Below are positions 61,145-61,379 of a DNA stretch of 61,379 bases, piece after piece. Positions within the stretch are counted from its first letter, which is position 1, and each line of letters opens with the position of its first letter. Below the pieces are notes generated by a model. It ran no database searches, was not told the DNA's origin, and saw only the letters and a list, made by a program, of their open reading frames with translations. Position numbers and translations under genes: made by a program. Source of the DNA: an uncultured Anaerolineae bacterium (GTDB lineage Bacteria > Chloroflexota > Anaerolineae > J036 > Brachytrichaceae); assembly GCA_937959265.1 (NCBI GenBank), contig CALGMA010000035.1, positions 1-61,379 on the forward strand, in the 5' to 3' direction.

Positions 61145-61379
61145 CTACACCATCGCAATATAGGGCAGGTTGCGGTAGCGCTCGTCAGCGTCAATGCCGT
61201 AGCCGCACACATACACGTCGGGGATCTCGAAACCGAGGTAGTCAATGGGCACATGCACCTCGCGGCGGGCCGGCTTGTTCAGCAGCGCGCATACCTTGAG
61301 CGACGCCGGCTCGCGCGTGCGCAACAGTTGCAGCAGATGGTCGAAGGTATAGCCGCTGTCCACGATGTCTTCGACCAGC
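61145..61379 (-). CDS. hpt: Hypoxanthine phosphoribosyltransferase, C-terminal part (runs off the right edge)
   Basis: Purine salvage enzyme that joins PRPP to hypoxanthine or guanine. Only about 77 residues are inside the window. They start in the PRPP-binding motif 'LVEDIVDSGYTFDHLL' and continue through 'KVCALLNKPARREVHVPIDYLGFEIPDVYVCGYGID', matching the family to its C-terminus. The 5' end lies beyond 61379. It converges on the enolase-superfamily gene. Confidence 0.92.
   Translation of the reverse strand, partial: LVEDIVDSGYTFDHLLQLLRTREPASLKVCALLNKPARREVHVPIDYLGFEIPDVYVCGYGIDADERYRNLPYIAMV

Overview
The window is about 61 kb of GC-rich bacterial chromosome. It opens inside the 3' part of a 23S rRNA gene (which runs off the left edge), followed by 5S rRNA, and closes inside a hypoxanthine phosphoribosyltransferase gene. 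I see no phage, transposase, integrase, CRISPR array or tRNA. The best guess for the host is the phylum Chloroflexota, probably an Anaerolineae-like lineage. This is inference from an auracyanin-type blue copper lipoprotein (52656-53168), threonine-proline linkers in secreted proteins, FeS-type photolyase/cryptochrome, CtpE-type P-ATPase, RNase Y, and short period-7 repeats between genes. No rRNA tree could be run.

Layout. 1-1376: rRNA operon end with a 5S processing stem and terminator. 1436-5746: queuosine-precursor-type transporter, secreted subtilase, YdjC-type deacetylase and a DtxR-family regulator whose metal ligands are substituted. 5905-10889: four-gene MacA/MacB-type efflux operon (membrane fusion lipoprotein, ATPase, two permeases) with nested palindromes in its leader, next to the divergent DtxR-like gene. 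11050-13388: an SRPBCC-PDZ-DinB fusion protein and PRPP synthetase. 13389-21249 (minus): a chain of LarA-like protein, FAD/2Fe-2S dehydrogenase subunit, Era, aldose-epimerase-like protein, AarF/UbiB kinase, degenerate metallo-beta-lactamase-fold protein and a small protein. 21683-33731: cytochrome c-PA14 protein, AspT-like transporter, M1 peptidase lipoprotein, SH3b protein, GH5-like lipoprotein, photolyase/cryptochrome, small conserved protein, MFS exporter and HtrA-type protease. 33939-46538: ResB-like protein and partner, a second membrane-fusion/FtsX pair without ATPase, PheS, a PPC-domain surface protein, a CtpE-like P-ATPase and a membrane protein. 46538-52548 (minus): MurJ, RuvA, RuvC, YebC, RNase Y and RecX. 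52656-61379: auracyanin, M28 peptidase, PstS-like lipoprotein, CCA-adding-type enzyme, DnaX, YbaB, RecR, enolase-superfamily enzyme, and the end of Hpt.

How it works together. Much of the DNA is housekeeping: translation (rRNA, PheS, Era, CCA enzyme), recombination and replication (RuvA, RuvC, RecX, RecR, DnaX, YbaB) and nucleotide metabolism (Prs, Hpt). It is interleaved with a large cell-envelope set: eleven or more secreted proteins or lipoproteins, two MacAB-like export systems, MurJ, HtrA and the P-ATPase. Auracyanin, the cytochrome c-PA14 protein and the ResB-like protein point to periplasmic electron transfer.

Two patterns run through the window. First, many start codons lie only 6-8 nt after a good -10 box and have no ribosome binding site, which suggests leaderless transcripts. 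Second, degenerate heptanucleotide repeats sit between genes and appear to have entered several reading frames as in-frame linkers.
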